NCBI RefSeq assembly: GCF_020144665.1
Contig: NZ_JAAHBQ010000163.1
Coordinates: forward strand, 124,001 to 188,000
Source of the DNA: Oscillatoria salina IIICB1
Lineage (GTDB): Bacteria > Cyanobacteriota > Cyanobacteriia > Cyanobacteriales > SIO1D9
Length of the DNA: 64,000 nt
Direction of reading: 5' to 3'
Shown here: positions 16,637 through 27,300 of the stretch, one piece after another
Layout: each line of letters opens with the position of its first letter
Position numbering within the stretch: position 1 is the stretch's first letter
The notes under the pieces: generated by a model
What the model saw: the letters and a program-made list of their open reading frames with translations, nothing else
Told to the model about the DNA's origin: nothing
The model's database searches: none
Made by a program: the position numbers and the translations under genes

Positions 16637-16948
16637 GTGTCTAAACAAGGGTTCGTAGATTTCATTCAAAAAGTTACCAAAGCAGAAGATAAAAAAGCAT
16701 CAAAACACCCATTGACGGGGACAATAGGTAACTTCGATCGCAGCCTCAGTGGTGAAGCCAAAGTCAATGCAGTAGCTAAACAACTGGCTACAGCAGCTAA
16801 AAGCGAAGGCTTTGATGTCAGCGAAGCTGACGTAAAAGCATATATGGAAGACCTGAAGAATAAGTATGAAAGCGATCCGATGACAGCAGCAATGATGGAT
16901 TCTTTCTGCAATTCGACTTGCCACATCGGAACAGCAGTAGGCAGTTAA
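16637..16948 (+). CDS. Candidate lanthipeptide precursor with Nif11-like leader
   Basis: A 103-residue protein with a long helical, charged leader and a short Cys-containing tail. The N-terminus KQGFVDFIQKV and the segment AVAKQLATAAKSEGFDVSEADVKAYMEDL resemble Nif11-type leaders, the class used by ProcM-like LanM enzymes. The last 15 residues (from Ser89) contain Cys91 and Cys95 with Ser89, Ser93, Thr94, Thr99 and Ser103, enough for up to two thioether rings. Thr99 and Ser103 lie after the cysteines, so reverse-direction rings as in prochlorosins are possible. There is no Gly-Gly cleavage site; the region before the tail reads PMTAAMMD. Translation starts at GTG behind AAAGGAAA. It is the only precursor-like gene found near lanM. 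The family assignment is by eye. Confidence 0.7.
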   Translation: MSKQGFVDFIQKVTKAEDKKASKHPLTGTIGNFDRSLSGEAKVNAVAKQLATAAKSEGFDVSEADVKAYMEDLKNKYESDPMTAAMMDSFCNSTCHIGTAVGS

Positions 16949-16954
16949 GCTCTT

Positions 16955-16980
16955 GATTAATTCACTGGATTAATTCACTG
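16955..16980. repeat. Tandem 13-base repeat after the precursor gene
   Basis: GATTAATTCACTG occurs twice head to tail (16955-16967 and 16968-16980), beginning seven bases after the precursor stop codon. It probably arose by slippage. Confidence 0.7.
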
Positions 16981-17203
16981 GTTTTCCGTACGTCTGATCT
17001 GCTGTGAGTTGTTAAAGTTTGGGTCTAAGTGAAGACAGCAACTAACTTTTTCTCAGGATCGAATCGATCGACTAAAGTTATCTTGCTCGGTGGTTTAAGA
17101 AAATAATTCTCAGAAGAAAAGATGCACGGAAGCTTTCTGAATTGTTCTGCCTAATGAAAAACAAAAAAAGCCGAAAAATTGGTACCTTTTTATTAAAAGT
17201 GTG

Positions 17204-17217
17204 GGTAGTTCACTACC
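17204..17217 (+). promoter_or_regulatory. Small hairpin in the leader of O3
   Basis: GGTAG-TTCA-CTACC forms a perfect 5-base stem with a tetraloop, ending 27 bases before the O3 start. The 296-base spacer between the precursor and O3 otherwise holds no gene I can support. It may separate expression of the precursor from the downstream genes; no clear terminator was found. Confidence 0.35.
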
Positions 17218-17244
17218 AACTCGATCAACATATACTAAACCATA

Positions 17245-18105
17245 ATGATTCAGTCGCCTGTCGTTAAATCGCTTTATAATTTTGCTACAGTCAATGCCGA
17301 GGAAGTAGCTCAGGTGTATCCAAACGGGATACAGGATATTTGCGATCGCCAAATTGATGGCTTGATTATCGAAAATATCCTGAATCCAACCGAGATAGGT
17401 AAGGTCGTTAGCCAGTTAAACCGGAAAGGACCATTGGAAGGGTCGCCCTTTGGAGACATTCTGATTTACGGACCCGCACTCTACGTTTCGAGCGAAGACA
17501 CGGGAAAATATTGCCAGGAAGCAGTGGAATTTCGCCATTTTTGTCGCCAACTCTTTAGTGGTGGCAGGGACTTCGAGAGGCGTATGAGTGAGGTGCTATC
17601 GACCCTCTCAGGCGGACGGGTAGTTGAATTACCAAAAGCCGCCGATGGTTCTGAATATACGCCAGCCAGTATCCGAGTCTTAGAAACCGATCAATTCATG
17701 GGTTGGCATTTCGAGAACCAGTTTTTGCACTGCACTCCAGGCTACAGAGAATTAATCAACAAAATTGAACTCAGCGATCATCTTGCCTACTTCGTAGTGC
17801 TGAGCGATCCTGAAGCAGGAGGCGAGTTGGTTCTCTACGACATTCAATGGCACGAAACCGAGTGGACAGATAGAGAAAACGGCGGTCGGGGGTGCAATGG
17901 AACGATTAACGGTAGACCGCTTGCAGAGGTAATGGAAGAATATTCGCAAATGACCATCAGCCCAAAACCAGGTTCTCTGGTGATTTTTGATGGTGGACGA
18001 ATTTTGCATCGCGTCTCGGCGGTAAAAGGCAAGCGCCGTCGCATCACCATTGGTGGGTTTGTTGCCTTCTCCCGCCAGCGAGAAAAAGTATTTTACTGGA
18101 GCTAA
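17245..18105 (+). CDS. Fe(II)/2OG oxygenase O3 with intact His-x-Glu motif, likely hydroxylase
   Basis: A 286-residue paralogue of O1 and O2. Unlike them it carries a complete facial triad: His155-Phe-Glu157 and distal His255 (RILHRV), with Arg266 (RRITIGG) for 2OG. Shared blocks include YTPASIRV, GGELVLYD and the tail KVFYWS; an extra Gly/Arg-rich loop at 207-225 is unique. It should be able to hydroxylate or desaturate a substrate. It lies downstream of the precursor gene and only 14 bases upstream of the fatty acyl-AMP ligase, so it is physically tied to both the lanthipeptide and the lipopeptide genes. The contrast with the His-x-Gly paralogues makes it a natural internal reference. Substrate unknown. 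Confidence 0.78.
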   Translation: MIQSPVVKSLYNFATVNAEEVAQVYPNGIQDICDRQIDGLIIENILNPTEIGKVVSQLNRKGPLEGSPFGDILIYGPALYVSSEDTGKYCQEAVEFRHFCRQLFSGGRDFERRMSEVLSTLSGGRVVELPKAADGSEYTPASIRVLETDQFMGWHFENQFLHCTPGYRELINKIELSDHLAYFVVLSDPEAGGELVLYDIQWHETEWTDRENGGRGCNGTINGRPLAEVMEEYSQMTISPKPGSLVIFDGGRILHRVSAVKGKRRRITIGGFVAFSRQREKVFYWS

Positions 18106-18119
18106 TCTAACAGAGGTGA

Positions 18120-19832
18120 ATGCAATTGCCAGGGGAGACGTTAGTCGATAGGTTAAGACAAAGGGCAGCAGCACAGCCCGAAAAGAGAGTTTACACCTTT
18201 GTGCGGGAAGAAGGTATCGAAGCAGATAGTCTCAATTACAAACAGCTAGACCAGCAGGCTCAAGCGATCGCCAGCCAACTCCAAAGCTTAGGAGAAATTG
18301 GCGATCGCGCCCTGCTGCTATATCCGCCAGGGCTAGACTTCATCGCGGCTTTCTTCGGGTGCTTGTACGCTGGTGTAGTAGCAGTTCCGGGGTGTCCCCC
18401 AAAAGCCAATCAATCCCTGAGCCGGATTAAAGCGATCGCCACTGATGCAAATCCGCGCTTTGTGCTAACAACGAAGAGCTTATCTACCCATCACGAACGC
18501 TGGCGTAGCCAATTACCTGAGTTAGCCACCTTACCCTGGCTAGAAACCGACGCGATCGCTCCAGAAGAGCGGCAACAGTGGCAGCCACCAATATTAAATC
18601 CCCAGAGCCTGGCGCTACTTCAGTATACTTCTGGCTCCACCGGAACCCCAAAAGGAGCGATAGTAACTCACGCCAACCTGCTGATTAACTGCGAAGACTT
18701 GGATCGCGGCTGGAAACACGACCCAGACAGCATCATCGTCAGTTGGCTGCCCACATTTCACGATCTCGGACTCATCTACGGCGTGATTGAACCCCTCTAC
18801 AAAGGCTGTTCCGCCTACCTCATGTCTCCCATGTCCTTCCTGTTGCGTCCGAGTCGCTGGTTACAGGTAATTTCCCAGTACCAAGCCACCCATAGCGCTG
18901 CCCCAAACTTTGCTTACGACCTCTGCGTGCGTAAAATAAAGCCTGAAGAGAGATCCCGTCTAAATTTGACCACCTGGCGCATGGCATTAAACGGTGCCGA
19001 ACCCGTTCGCGCTAGCGTCTTGAAAGAATTTGCCCAAACCTTTGCCCCTTGTGGCTTTGACCTAAGTGCTTTTTGTCCCGGCTACGGCTTGGCAGAAGCC
19101 ACATTGAAAGTAGCCGCCGTCCCCCAAGAAGACCCCCCCCACTTTTATGCCGTTGACTCAGAAGCCCTGAAACAAAATCAGATTAAGCCACCCCAAGCCG
19201 ATCGCCCCGTGCAAACCTTAGTCGGCTGTGGCAGGAGCGAAATTGACACCCAGATTCGCATCGTCGATCCTCAAACCTTGAGGCAATGTCCCCCAGACGC
19301 GATCGGCGAAATTTGGGTTTCCGGGGCAACAGTGGTTCGCGGCTACTGGAATAATCCTGCTGCCACGACTGAGACCTTTCAAGCCTATCTCGCAGATACG
19401 GCAGAAGGACCATTTTTGCGGACGGGAGATTTAGGATTTCTTCACGACAGACAACTATTTGTCACCGGACGCCTGAAGGAAACAATCCTGATTCAAGGAC
19501 GCAACCACTATCCCCAAGACATCGAGCTAACCGTCGCCAATTGTCATCCTGCTTTAGTTTCGGGAGGAGTAGCCGCTTTTTCCGTAGACAAAGACGGAGA
19601 AGAACGATTAGTAGTAGTTAGCGAAATTCAGCGCCACCATCGGCGATCGCTCAATCCCGCAGACGTCTTGACCCAGATTCGTCAAACCGTAGCCGCCGAA
19701 CATGACCTGCGGGTACAAGCAATTGCCCTGATTAAACCCGGAACCTTACCGAAAACCTCTAGTGGTAAAATCCAGCGTCGCGCTTGCCGTCAGCAGTTTT
19801 GTCAGAACCAGCTAGTCCGAATCGAGGACTAA
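18120..19832 (+). CDS. Fatty acyl-AMP ligase (FAAL), lipopeptide starter enzyme
   Basis: A 570-residue adenylating enzyme that would activate a fatty acid with ATP and load it on an acyl carrier protein. The ATP-binding loop is LLQYTSGSTGTPKGA; WLPTFHDLGLIYG, ALNGAEPVR and the FAAL-type YGLAEATL follow; the C-terminal Lys lies in KTSSGKIQR. The segment FVTGRLKETILIQGRNHYPQDIE is typical of FAALs rather than amino-acid-activating domains. AGAGGTGA precedes the ATG. It is followed after a short spacer by the carrier-fused halogenase-like enzyme, which carries the only starter-type carrier domain in the cluster and is therefore the likely acceptor. The arrangement resembles the loading parts of hectochlorin, columbamide and puwainaphycin-type pathways. 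Confidence 0.92.
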   Translation: MQLPGETLVDRLRQRAAAQPEKRVYTFVREEGIEADSLNYKQLDQQAQAIASQLQSLGEIGDRALLLYPPGLDFIAAFFGCLYAGVVAVPGCPPKANQSLSRIKAIATDANPRFVLTTKSLSTHHERWRSQLPELATLPWLETDAIAPEERQQWQPPILNPQSLALLQYTSGSTGTPKGAIVTHANLLINCEDLDRGWKHDPDSIIVSWLPTFHDLGLIYGVIEPLYKGCSAYLMSPMSFLLRPSRWLQVISQYQATHSAAPNFAYDLCVRKIKPEERSRLNLTTWRMALNGAEPVRASVLKEFAQTFAPCGFDLSAFCPGYGLAEATLKVAAVPQEDPPHFYAVDSEALKQNQIKPPQADRPVQTLVGCGRSEIDTQIRIVDPQTLRQCPPDAIGEIWVSGATVVRGYWNNPAATTETFQAYLADTAEGPFLRTGDLGFLHDRQLFVTGRLKETILIQGRNHYPQDIELTVANCHPALVSGGVAAFSVDKDGEERLVVVSEIQRHHRRSLNPADVLTQIRQTVAAEHDLRVQAIALIKPGTLPKTSSGKIQRRACRQQFCQNQLVRIED

Positions 19833-19860
19833 ACCGTTGTGCCAGTCGAGGAGTTAATTG

Positions 19861-21318
19861 ATGCTTTCCCCCGCCGAGATCGAACAGTTTCAGCAAAAAG
19901 GATGGGTAGGTCCGCTAACTATTTTTTCCCCCGAGCGAATTGCCGCCGTCAAGCATTGTTTAGAAACCCATAGTCGCCTGATTGTAGAAGCCAACGGGCA
20001 GGAAATTCTCGGATTCTACAACAATGTCATGAACATGGACACCCCTCGCGACCAGCACTTGTTCCATCGGTCGCTAGCCGACCTGTTCAAAGATTGTCGG
20101 CTAGTGAAGCAATTAAATCAAATTGCCGGTCCAGACTTACTCCTCTGGTATACAAACGTATTTTGTAAATTACCCGGACAGGGAGAAATTAAATGGCATC
20201 AAGCAATTGAATACTATACCTCCAGTGACATTGACTATCAGAAAAAAACCCTCGTTTATGCCCCCGATGAAGCCCCGATCAATCTCACCGTTTGGGTAGC
20301 ATTAGAAGATGCTGACCTAGAAAACGGTTGTCTGCGCTTTGCCAATGGTTCCCATCGCAAAACCTTTCCCATCATCCCAGGCGCGCGTCCTGCCCAAGAA
20401 GGAGTTTTTGCTGGCATTAGCGCCCATAAAACCGTTTGGCAGCGCGAGCAAAAATATTCTCTCGCTTATGACTTTGACGAACAGGACTGGGAACTGGAAG
20501 CAGTTCCGGTCAAAGCTGGACAGGCAGTTATCTTTACAGAGAAGGTCATGCACAGTTCTTTGCCGAATCGCTCAAACCGCCGTCGTTTAGCCATTATTGG
20601 TCGTTACGTGCGTCCCAGTACCCAAGTATATCCCTATCGCCGACAGGGAGATTTTATTGACGAAAACGGACACAATATCGCACGGCATTACTGTATTTTA
20701 GTGTCAGGTGAGGATCGATACGGACATAACGTCGTCAGAGATTGGCATAACTTAGACCCGATCGAAGTGGAATTTCAACAGATGTCGAACCGAGTACGCT
20801 TCGGTCAAGTAGAGATTCCTGAAGATAAACGGCAACTGGAAATTTATGGCTTAGAAAAGCAAGCAATTCAGGGAGATTGCACCGAAGCCGAACCGAATCC
20901 GATGTTACATCCACGCCAGTATATTCAGTGGCAAGCCTGGAATCAATATCGCGGACTATCTAAAACTGAAGCCATGGGACGCTATAGCCAACTTGTCGTG
21001 AAGTTGCCCGCCAAAGCAGTTCCCTCAGAAGGATTAAAATCGGGGCAAGGAAAATTTTCCAGACGCACCGCCACCGATATCCAAGCCTGGCTATTGGCTT
21101 ATTTAGGAGAACTGCTAGAACTCTCCACCGATGAAATCGATCCGGCTAGTTCTTTTCAAAGTTATGGGTTATCCTCAGCAGAAGGAGTTGGATTAATTCG
21201 GGATCTCAGTGACTGGCTCGGAGAGACTCTCACCCCACCCCTGCTGTTTGACTATCCCACCGTAGCGGCTTTATCTGCCCATTTAGCAGCAAAAGCCCCG
21301 ATCGCCAACAAAGAGTAA
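19861..21318 (+). CDS. PhyH-type Fe(II)/2OG halogenase-like domain fused to acyl carrier domain
   Basis: A 485-residue fusion. The N-terminal phytanoyl-CoA dioxygenase-like domain (about 1-310) has the motif IKWHQAIEYY: His113-Gln-Ala115, where hydroxylases of this family have WHQD. The distal ligand is His231 (KVMHSSLPNRS) followed by Arg241/242. His-x-Ala is the iron site of SyrB2, CytC3 and HctB-type halogenases. The C-terminal carrier domain (about 400-480) has SYGLSSAEG, with Ser439 as the likely phosphopantetheine site. HctB of hectochlorin is a known acyl halogenase fused to a carrier domain, so radical chlorination of the FAAL-loaded fatty acyl chain is the favoured role. The ATG at 19861 follows GAGGAG; a TTG one codon earlier is less likely. 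Halide identity and position cannot be read. Confidence 0.82.
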   Translation: MLSPAEIEQFQQKGWVGPLTIFSPERIAAVKHCLETHSRLIVEANGQEILGFYNNVMNMDTPRDQHLFHRSLADLFKDCRLVKQLNQIAGPDLLLWYTNVFCKLPGQGEIKWHQAIEYYTSSDIDYQKKTLVYAPDEAPINLTVWVALEDADLENGCLRFANGSHRKTFPIIPGARPAQEGVFAGISAHKTVWQREQKYSLAYDFDEQDWELEAVPVKAGQAVIFTEKVMHSSLPNRSNRRRLAIIGRYVRPSTQVYPYRRQGDFIDENGHNIARHYCILVSGEDRYGHNVVRDWHNLDPIEVEFQQMSNRVRFGQVEIPEDKRQLEIYGLEKQAIQGDCTEAEPNPMLHPRQYIQWQAWNQYRGLSKTEAMGRYSQLVVKLPAKAVPSEGLKSGQGKFSRRTATDIQAWLLAYLGELLELSTDEIDPASSFQSYGLSSAEGVGLIRDLSDWLGETLTPPLLFDYPTVAALSAHLAAKAPIANKE

Positions 21319-21331
21319 GAAGGAGAGAGGC

Positions 21332-24300
21332 GTGGAACCCATTGCGATTATTGGCATCGGCTGTCGCTTTCCCGGAGCGAACAATCCCCAAGAATTTGGT
21401 CAGCTACTCAAGAATGGCATAGATGCGATCGGCGAAGTTCCCCAAAATCGCTGGTCAGTAGAGGACTACTATCATCCGGAACCCGCGACTCCGGGAAAAA
21501 TGAATACCCGTTGGGGAGGATTTTTAGCCCAAGTTAGCTTATTCGATCCGAGCTTTTTTGGCATTTCTCCTCGGGAAGCCAGCCGTATCGATCCTCAGCA
21601 GAGGCTGGTTTTGGAAGTAAGTTGGGAAGCCTTAGAAGATGCCGCGATTAGCCCCGATTCTCTGGCAGATAGTCAAACGGGGGTATTTATTGGCATTGGC
21701 AACTACGACTATGGTCGTCTTTTGTGCCAGGATGAGTCCCGCATCGATTCCCATCACGGCACGGGACTCACCCTGAGTTTGGCAGCCAATCGAGTTTCCT
21801 ATTTCTTGAATCTACACGGACCATCAATGGCGATCGAAACCGCCTGTTCCTCGTCCTTAGTCGCCGTCCACACCGCCTGTCAAAACCTGCGGAACCGAGA
21901 GTGCGAGATGGCTCTGGCAGGGGGAGTGAGCTTAATGCTACTACCCGACATGACGATTACCTTTTCTCAGGCACGCATGATGTCCCCCGATGGGCGTTGC
22001 AAAACCTTCGATGCGGGAGCAGATGGTTACGTTCGTGGAGAAGGCTGCGGTATGCTCGTACTCAAGCGCCTGTCCGACGCCGTCGCCTCCGGCGATCGCA
22101 TTTTAGCCGTTATTCCCGGGTCTGCTGTTAACCATGATGGACTTAGCAATGGCTTGACGGCTCCCAACGGTTTAGCCCAACAAGCGGTCATTCGTCAAGC
22201 CCTATGTCAGGCAGGGGTACTCCCAGCAGAAGTCAGCTATGTCGAAGCTCATGGTACGGGAACAGCATTAGGAGACCCCGTAGAAATTCGGGCGCTCCAA
22301 GCAGTTTTAGGGGAAGGTCGCCAAACCGGGCAAAGTTGCTCGATTGGGTCAGTTAAAACCAATATCGGTCATTTAGAACCAGCAGCAGGCATTGCCGGGC
22401 TGATTAAAGTCGTCCTCTCGCTACAACAGGAAGCCATCTTTCCCCATCTGCACGTCAAGCAGCTCAATCCTTATCTAGAGCTAGCCGGAACCCCCTTCAC
22501 CATCCCCAAAACCTATCAGCCCTGGCAACCCAAGAACGGACGGCGGATTGCTGGAGTCAGTGCCTTTAGCTTTGGCGGCAGCAATTGTCATCTGATTGTC
22601 GAAGCTGCCCCACCTGTTACCAGCCAAGAGCAGAACAGCGATCGCCCCTGCCACCTGCTCGCCATCTCCGCGAAAACCGAACCAGCGCTACAAGCGTTAG
22701 CCCAGCGCTATGAGACGTTTTTAGCCAATCATCCCCAAGCTTCCCTAGGCGAGATCTGCTTTACTGCCAATACGGGGCGTTCTCACTTTAACCACCGATT
22801 GACCGCCGTCGCCACAACTACAGACCAGTTGCACCAGCAACTCCAGGCATTTAATCGAGGACAGGAAACCCCAGGAGTCGCAACTGGTACAGTGAAACGG
22901 GGCAAGAGTCCCCAGATCGCCTTTTTGTTTCCCGGGCAAGGATCGTCGTACATCGGCATGGGACGTCAGCTTTACGAGACAGAGCCGAGGTTTCGCGCTA
23001 TTCTCGACCACTGTAATGAAATTTTGCGCCCCGAACTGGAGCAACCCCTATTAGAAGCCCTTTATCCCACCGCAGAGACTAACGCAAAATTACTAGAAAC
23101 CACAGCTTATGCCCAACCCGCCCTGTTGGCGATCGCCTATGGATTGTCTGAACTCTGGAAATCCTTTGGGGTAGAACCCCAGGCTGTCCTGGGTCACAGC
23201 CTGGGAGAGTATGCCGCCGCCTGTATCGCTGGCTCATTTAGCCTAGAAGCCGGATTAAAACTCCTGGCTCAACGGGGTCGTCTGATGCAAAAATTGCCGA
23301 CTGGCAGAGGAATGGTAGCCGTCTTTGCCTCTGTAGAAACCGTAGCCGCCGCTATCCCAATCAACACCAAAACCGTTACCATTGCGACCCTGAACGGACC
23401 GACCCATACCGTGATTTCTGGGGAAAGACAAGCCCTGGAGTCCGTAGTGGCGACACTAGCTGCTCAAGGCATTAAAACCCGAGTTTTGCCCGTTGCTGGC
23501 GCTTTCCACTCCCCTTGGGTTGAACCCATCCTCGACGAACTGGAACAGGCGGCTAACGCGATCGCCTCACAAGCACCGCGAATTCCCCTGGTTTCTAACC
23601 TAACTGGAGAGATCCTGCCGACGGACTGGAAACCGACAGGACAGTACTGGCGTCAACAGGCTCGAAATCCCGTCCGATTTATGGCTGGCTTCCAAACTTT
23701 ACTCAACCAGGGCTATGACCTGTTTGTGGAAATTGGTTCTCAGTCGATTTTAAGCAGGATCGCTCAAAGCTTCAGCACGGCAACCTGCTTGCCCTCTCTC
23801 ATGTCCGACCAGTCTGACTGGCAGGTACTGCTGGAGAGTTTAGCCTCTTTATACCGTCGAGGTGTCTCTGTCAACTGGACTGCTGACGGTCGTGCCTACA
23901 CCCGTCGTCCACTATCTCTGCCCACCTATCCCTTCCAAAGACAGCACTACTGGATCGAGCGATCGCCGACAACTGCCAGCAAACCCTCCGAACGGCGATC
24001 GTCGCCAGCCAAAATGCTGCCAGAAACTCAGCCCGAGCGCATGACAGAACCCACGCGCCGAGGGGAAATTGTCGCCCAATTACGCAATTTAGTGGGGAAC
24101 TTACTCCACATTCCCTTTGACCGAGTAGACCCAGATACACCATTTCTAGAAATGGGCGCAGATTCTTTAGTCCTGGTAGATGCCATCCGGGCAATTGAAA
24201 AGACCTATAAACTCAAAATTGCCCTCAATCAGTTATTTGCGGAGTGGAAAACGATCGATGCCCTAGCTGCCTACATTGATGAGCAGCAATCCCCCACCCC

Positions 24301-27300
24301 ATCAGCCCCAGAGACCTCAGCCGCCCCCCTCTCAGAAACAGCTACTGAGCGAATCATGGCACAACAGTTGCAGGTCATGTCACAGCAGCTAGCAATATTG
24401 CAAGGGCAAAAGGGAACGCCTTCACCCCCGTCAGGAAATAGGCTAAACCCTAGCCTCCCCGATCGCCAAACAGTCCCTCAGTCCCCCAAACAAGCCACAG
24501 CGATCGCTCCTAGCCTGTCCCCTCCAGGACAAAAACTGACTCGCCGACAGGAACAGCATTTAGCCTCTTTAATTGAGCGCTATACTCGCAAAACCCGAAA
24601 ATCGAAGCAACGAGCAGCAACCTCTCGCCCTATTCTCGCCGATAGCCGTGCCTGTGCCGGATTCCGTCCTTCGATTAAAGAAATGCTCTATCCCATTGTC
24701 GGAGAGCGGGCAGCAGGCGCTAAATTCTGGGACATCGATGGCAATGAATATTTGGATATTACTATGGGTTTTGGCGTATTGCTGTTCGGTCACAATCCTC
24801 CCTGTATTGCCGAGGCAATGCAAAATCAGCTACAACAGGGTTTGCAGATTGGTCCCCAGTCGAATCTCGCCGCCGATGTCGCCCGATTAATCAGCGATTT
24901 GACCGGAGTCGAGCGGGTTTGCTTTTGTAATTCAGGAACAGAAGCGGTGATGACAGCCCTGAGACTGGCTCGCACGGCAACCGGACGGCGCAAGATTGCC
25001 CTATTTGCTGGTTCTTATCACGGTCACTTTGATGGCGTCTTGGCAGTGCAACAGCCAGGAGAATCTACCCCTGTACCCCTAGCCCCCGGAATTTCTCCGA
25101 ACGCGATCGCCGACGTTCTGGTCTTGGAATACGACAATCCCGACACTTGGGAACGCCTGTACCAACACGAGCAGGACTTAGCCGCCGTGTTAGTCGAACC
25201 CGTCCCCAGTCGTCGCCCCGACATCCAGCCCCAAGCCTTCTGGAAACAGTTGCGAGAATTCACCCGTAAGGCGGGAATTGCACTGATTTTTGATGAAGTG
25301 CTGCTCGGATTCCGGATTCATCCCGGTGGCGCTCAAGCCTGGTTTGGTGTAGAAGCCGATCTTGTAGCTTATGGTAAGATAGTCGGCGGTGGCTTACCCA
25401 TTGGTGTAGTTGCTGGGAAAGCAGCTTACCTGAATGCCATTGATGGTGGTTTGTGGAATTATGGGGATGCTTCCTACCCAGAAGCAGAGAAAACGTTTTT
25501 TGCCGGAACCTTTAATAAAAATCATCTGGGAATGGCGGCAGCGCGAGCCGTACTTCTAGCCCTCAAACAGCGCGGACCTAGCTTGCAGCAAGAATTAAAC
25601 GATCGCACCGCCCGATTAGCTCAGCGACTCAACGCCTATTTTACCGGCCAACAGATCCCCATAGAGTTAGTGCATTTTGGCTCTTTGTTTCGCTTCTCCT
25701 CCAGCGAAAACATCGATTTGCTCTACTATCATCTGTTGGAAAAAGGGGTTTATCTTTGGGAAGGACGCAATGGCTTTCTGTCTGTAGCTCATACGGATGA
25801 GGATCTTGAATTTCTGATCGCAGCAGTTAAAGCTAGTGTTGAAGAACTTCGAGACGGCGGCTTTTTTGGCGATCGAGTTGGAGAGGTAGTGGATTCACTT
25901 CCACTGACGATCGCCCCCAGCCAAATCTGCGCTCGCCTTGCTCCTTTGACGGTACCACCGGAACTGGAAACCTATCCCAATGCCTTCCACCACCTGGAAA
26001 AATTGAGTTTGGCTTGGGTGGTACAAGCGTTCGGCAAAATGGGCTGGCAGTTTGAAGAAAAAACCTTCTCCACCCCAGCCTTGGCGAAACAATTAGGAGT
26101 GGTTCCATCCCACTATCGATTGTGCGATCGCTTACTGGAGATCTTGGCAGAAGAGGGGATACTGCGGCAAACTCAATCGGGCTGGGAATTATTGCAGGTT
26201 CCGGAAATTTCAGCTCCGCAGACATTAGCCAAGACGGTACGCTCTGAATTTCCGCAGCTAGAGGCAGAACTAAGCTTGTTGAATCGCTGCGGGGCAGAAC
26301 TGGCGTCAGTTTTGCGAGGAGACTGTCATCCTCTACAGCTATTATTTCCCCAGGGCGATTTAACAGCAGCAACAAACTTATATCAAAGATCGCCAGTGGC
26401 GCGAATGCTAAATACCTTAGTCGCAAAAGTGGTGAGTTTAGCCGTTGCCTCAGCGAACCGTCCGCTCCGTATCCTAGAAGTAGGTGCTGGCACAGGCGGA
26501 ACCACATCTTATCTACTTCCATCCCTCAACGGCGATCGCGTCGAGTATACGTTTAGCGACGTTTCCCCACTATTCCTCGCCAAAGCCCAGCAAAGGTTTC
26601 GCGACTATCCCTTCGTCGAGTATTGTACCCTAGACATTGAACGAGACCCCAGTAGCCAAAACATTAGCCCGCATCAGTACGATATTATCGTGGCAGCTAA
26701 CGTATTGCACGCCACGGAAAATTTGCGCCAAGGGTTAAAGCACATTCGCCAGTTACTGGTTCCAGGAGGCTTGCTGGCGATCGTTGAGGGAACGATGCGT
26801 CAGCGCTGGCTCGATTTAATCTTCGGGCTAACGGAAGGCTGGTGGAAGTTTACCGACACCGATGTGCGCCCCTCTTATCCCTTACTTCCGGCTTCCCAGT
26901 GGCGAACCCTCTTGTGGGAAACTGGCTTCAGAGATATCTGCGTTCTTCCTGAAGATGCAGGGATACCATTTCCCCAACAATCAGTCACGATCGCTTGTTC
27001 TCCACGCCAATTCCCCTTAACTAAAGCACAACAGCAACTTTGGGTACTCGCACAGCTACAAAAGCAAGGATCGATTGCTTACAATGAATCGATCCGTCTA
27101 GAACTGCGGGGTACCTTGCAAGTCGCCGCTTTGCAGCAAGCTCTACAGCAACTCGTTCATCGTCACGAAGCGCTGCGAATCCGCATTAGTGAAGGAGGAG
27201 AAGCGCAGGAAATTTTACCGACTTTAACCCTGAACTTGCCTTTAATTGAAGTTTCCGAAGCTAGGGAAAAGGCGGCTGAATGGGTGCAACAACAGGTGCG

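Noticed and set aside
16666-16926. Open frames on the minus strand over the precursor gene
   Set aside because: They are antisense shadows with Cys/Leu/Ser-rich composition and no ribosome binding site.
16637-16948. Nif11-like protein as part of nitrogen fixation
   Set aside because: No nif genes are nearby; the neighbours are lanM and tailoring genes, and the Cys/Ser/Thr tail fits a precursor peptide.
25833-26522. 229-codon minus-strand frame inside the PKS gene
   Set aside because: Composition is rich in Pro, Leu, Arg and Ser as expected of an antisense shadow; the plus strand encodes a clear methyltransferase domain.
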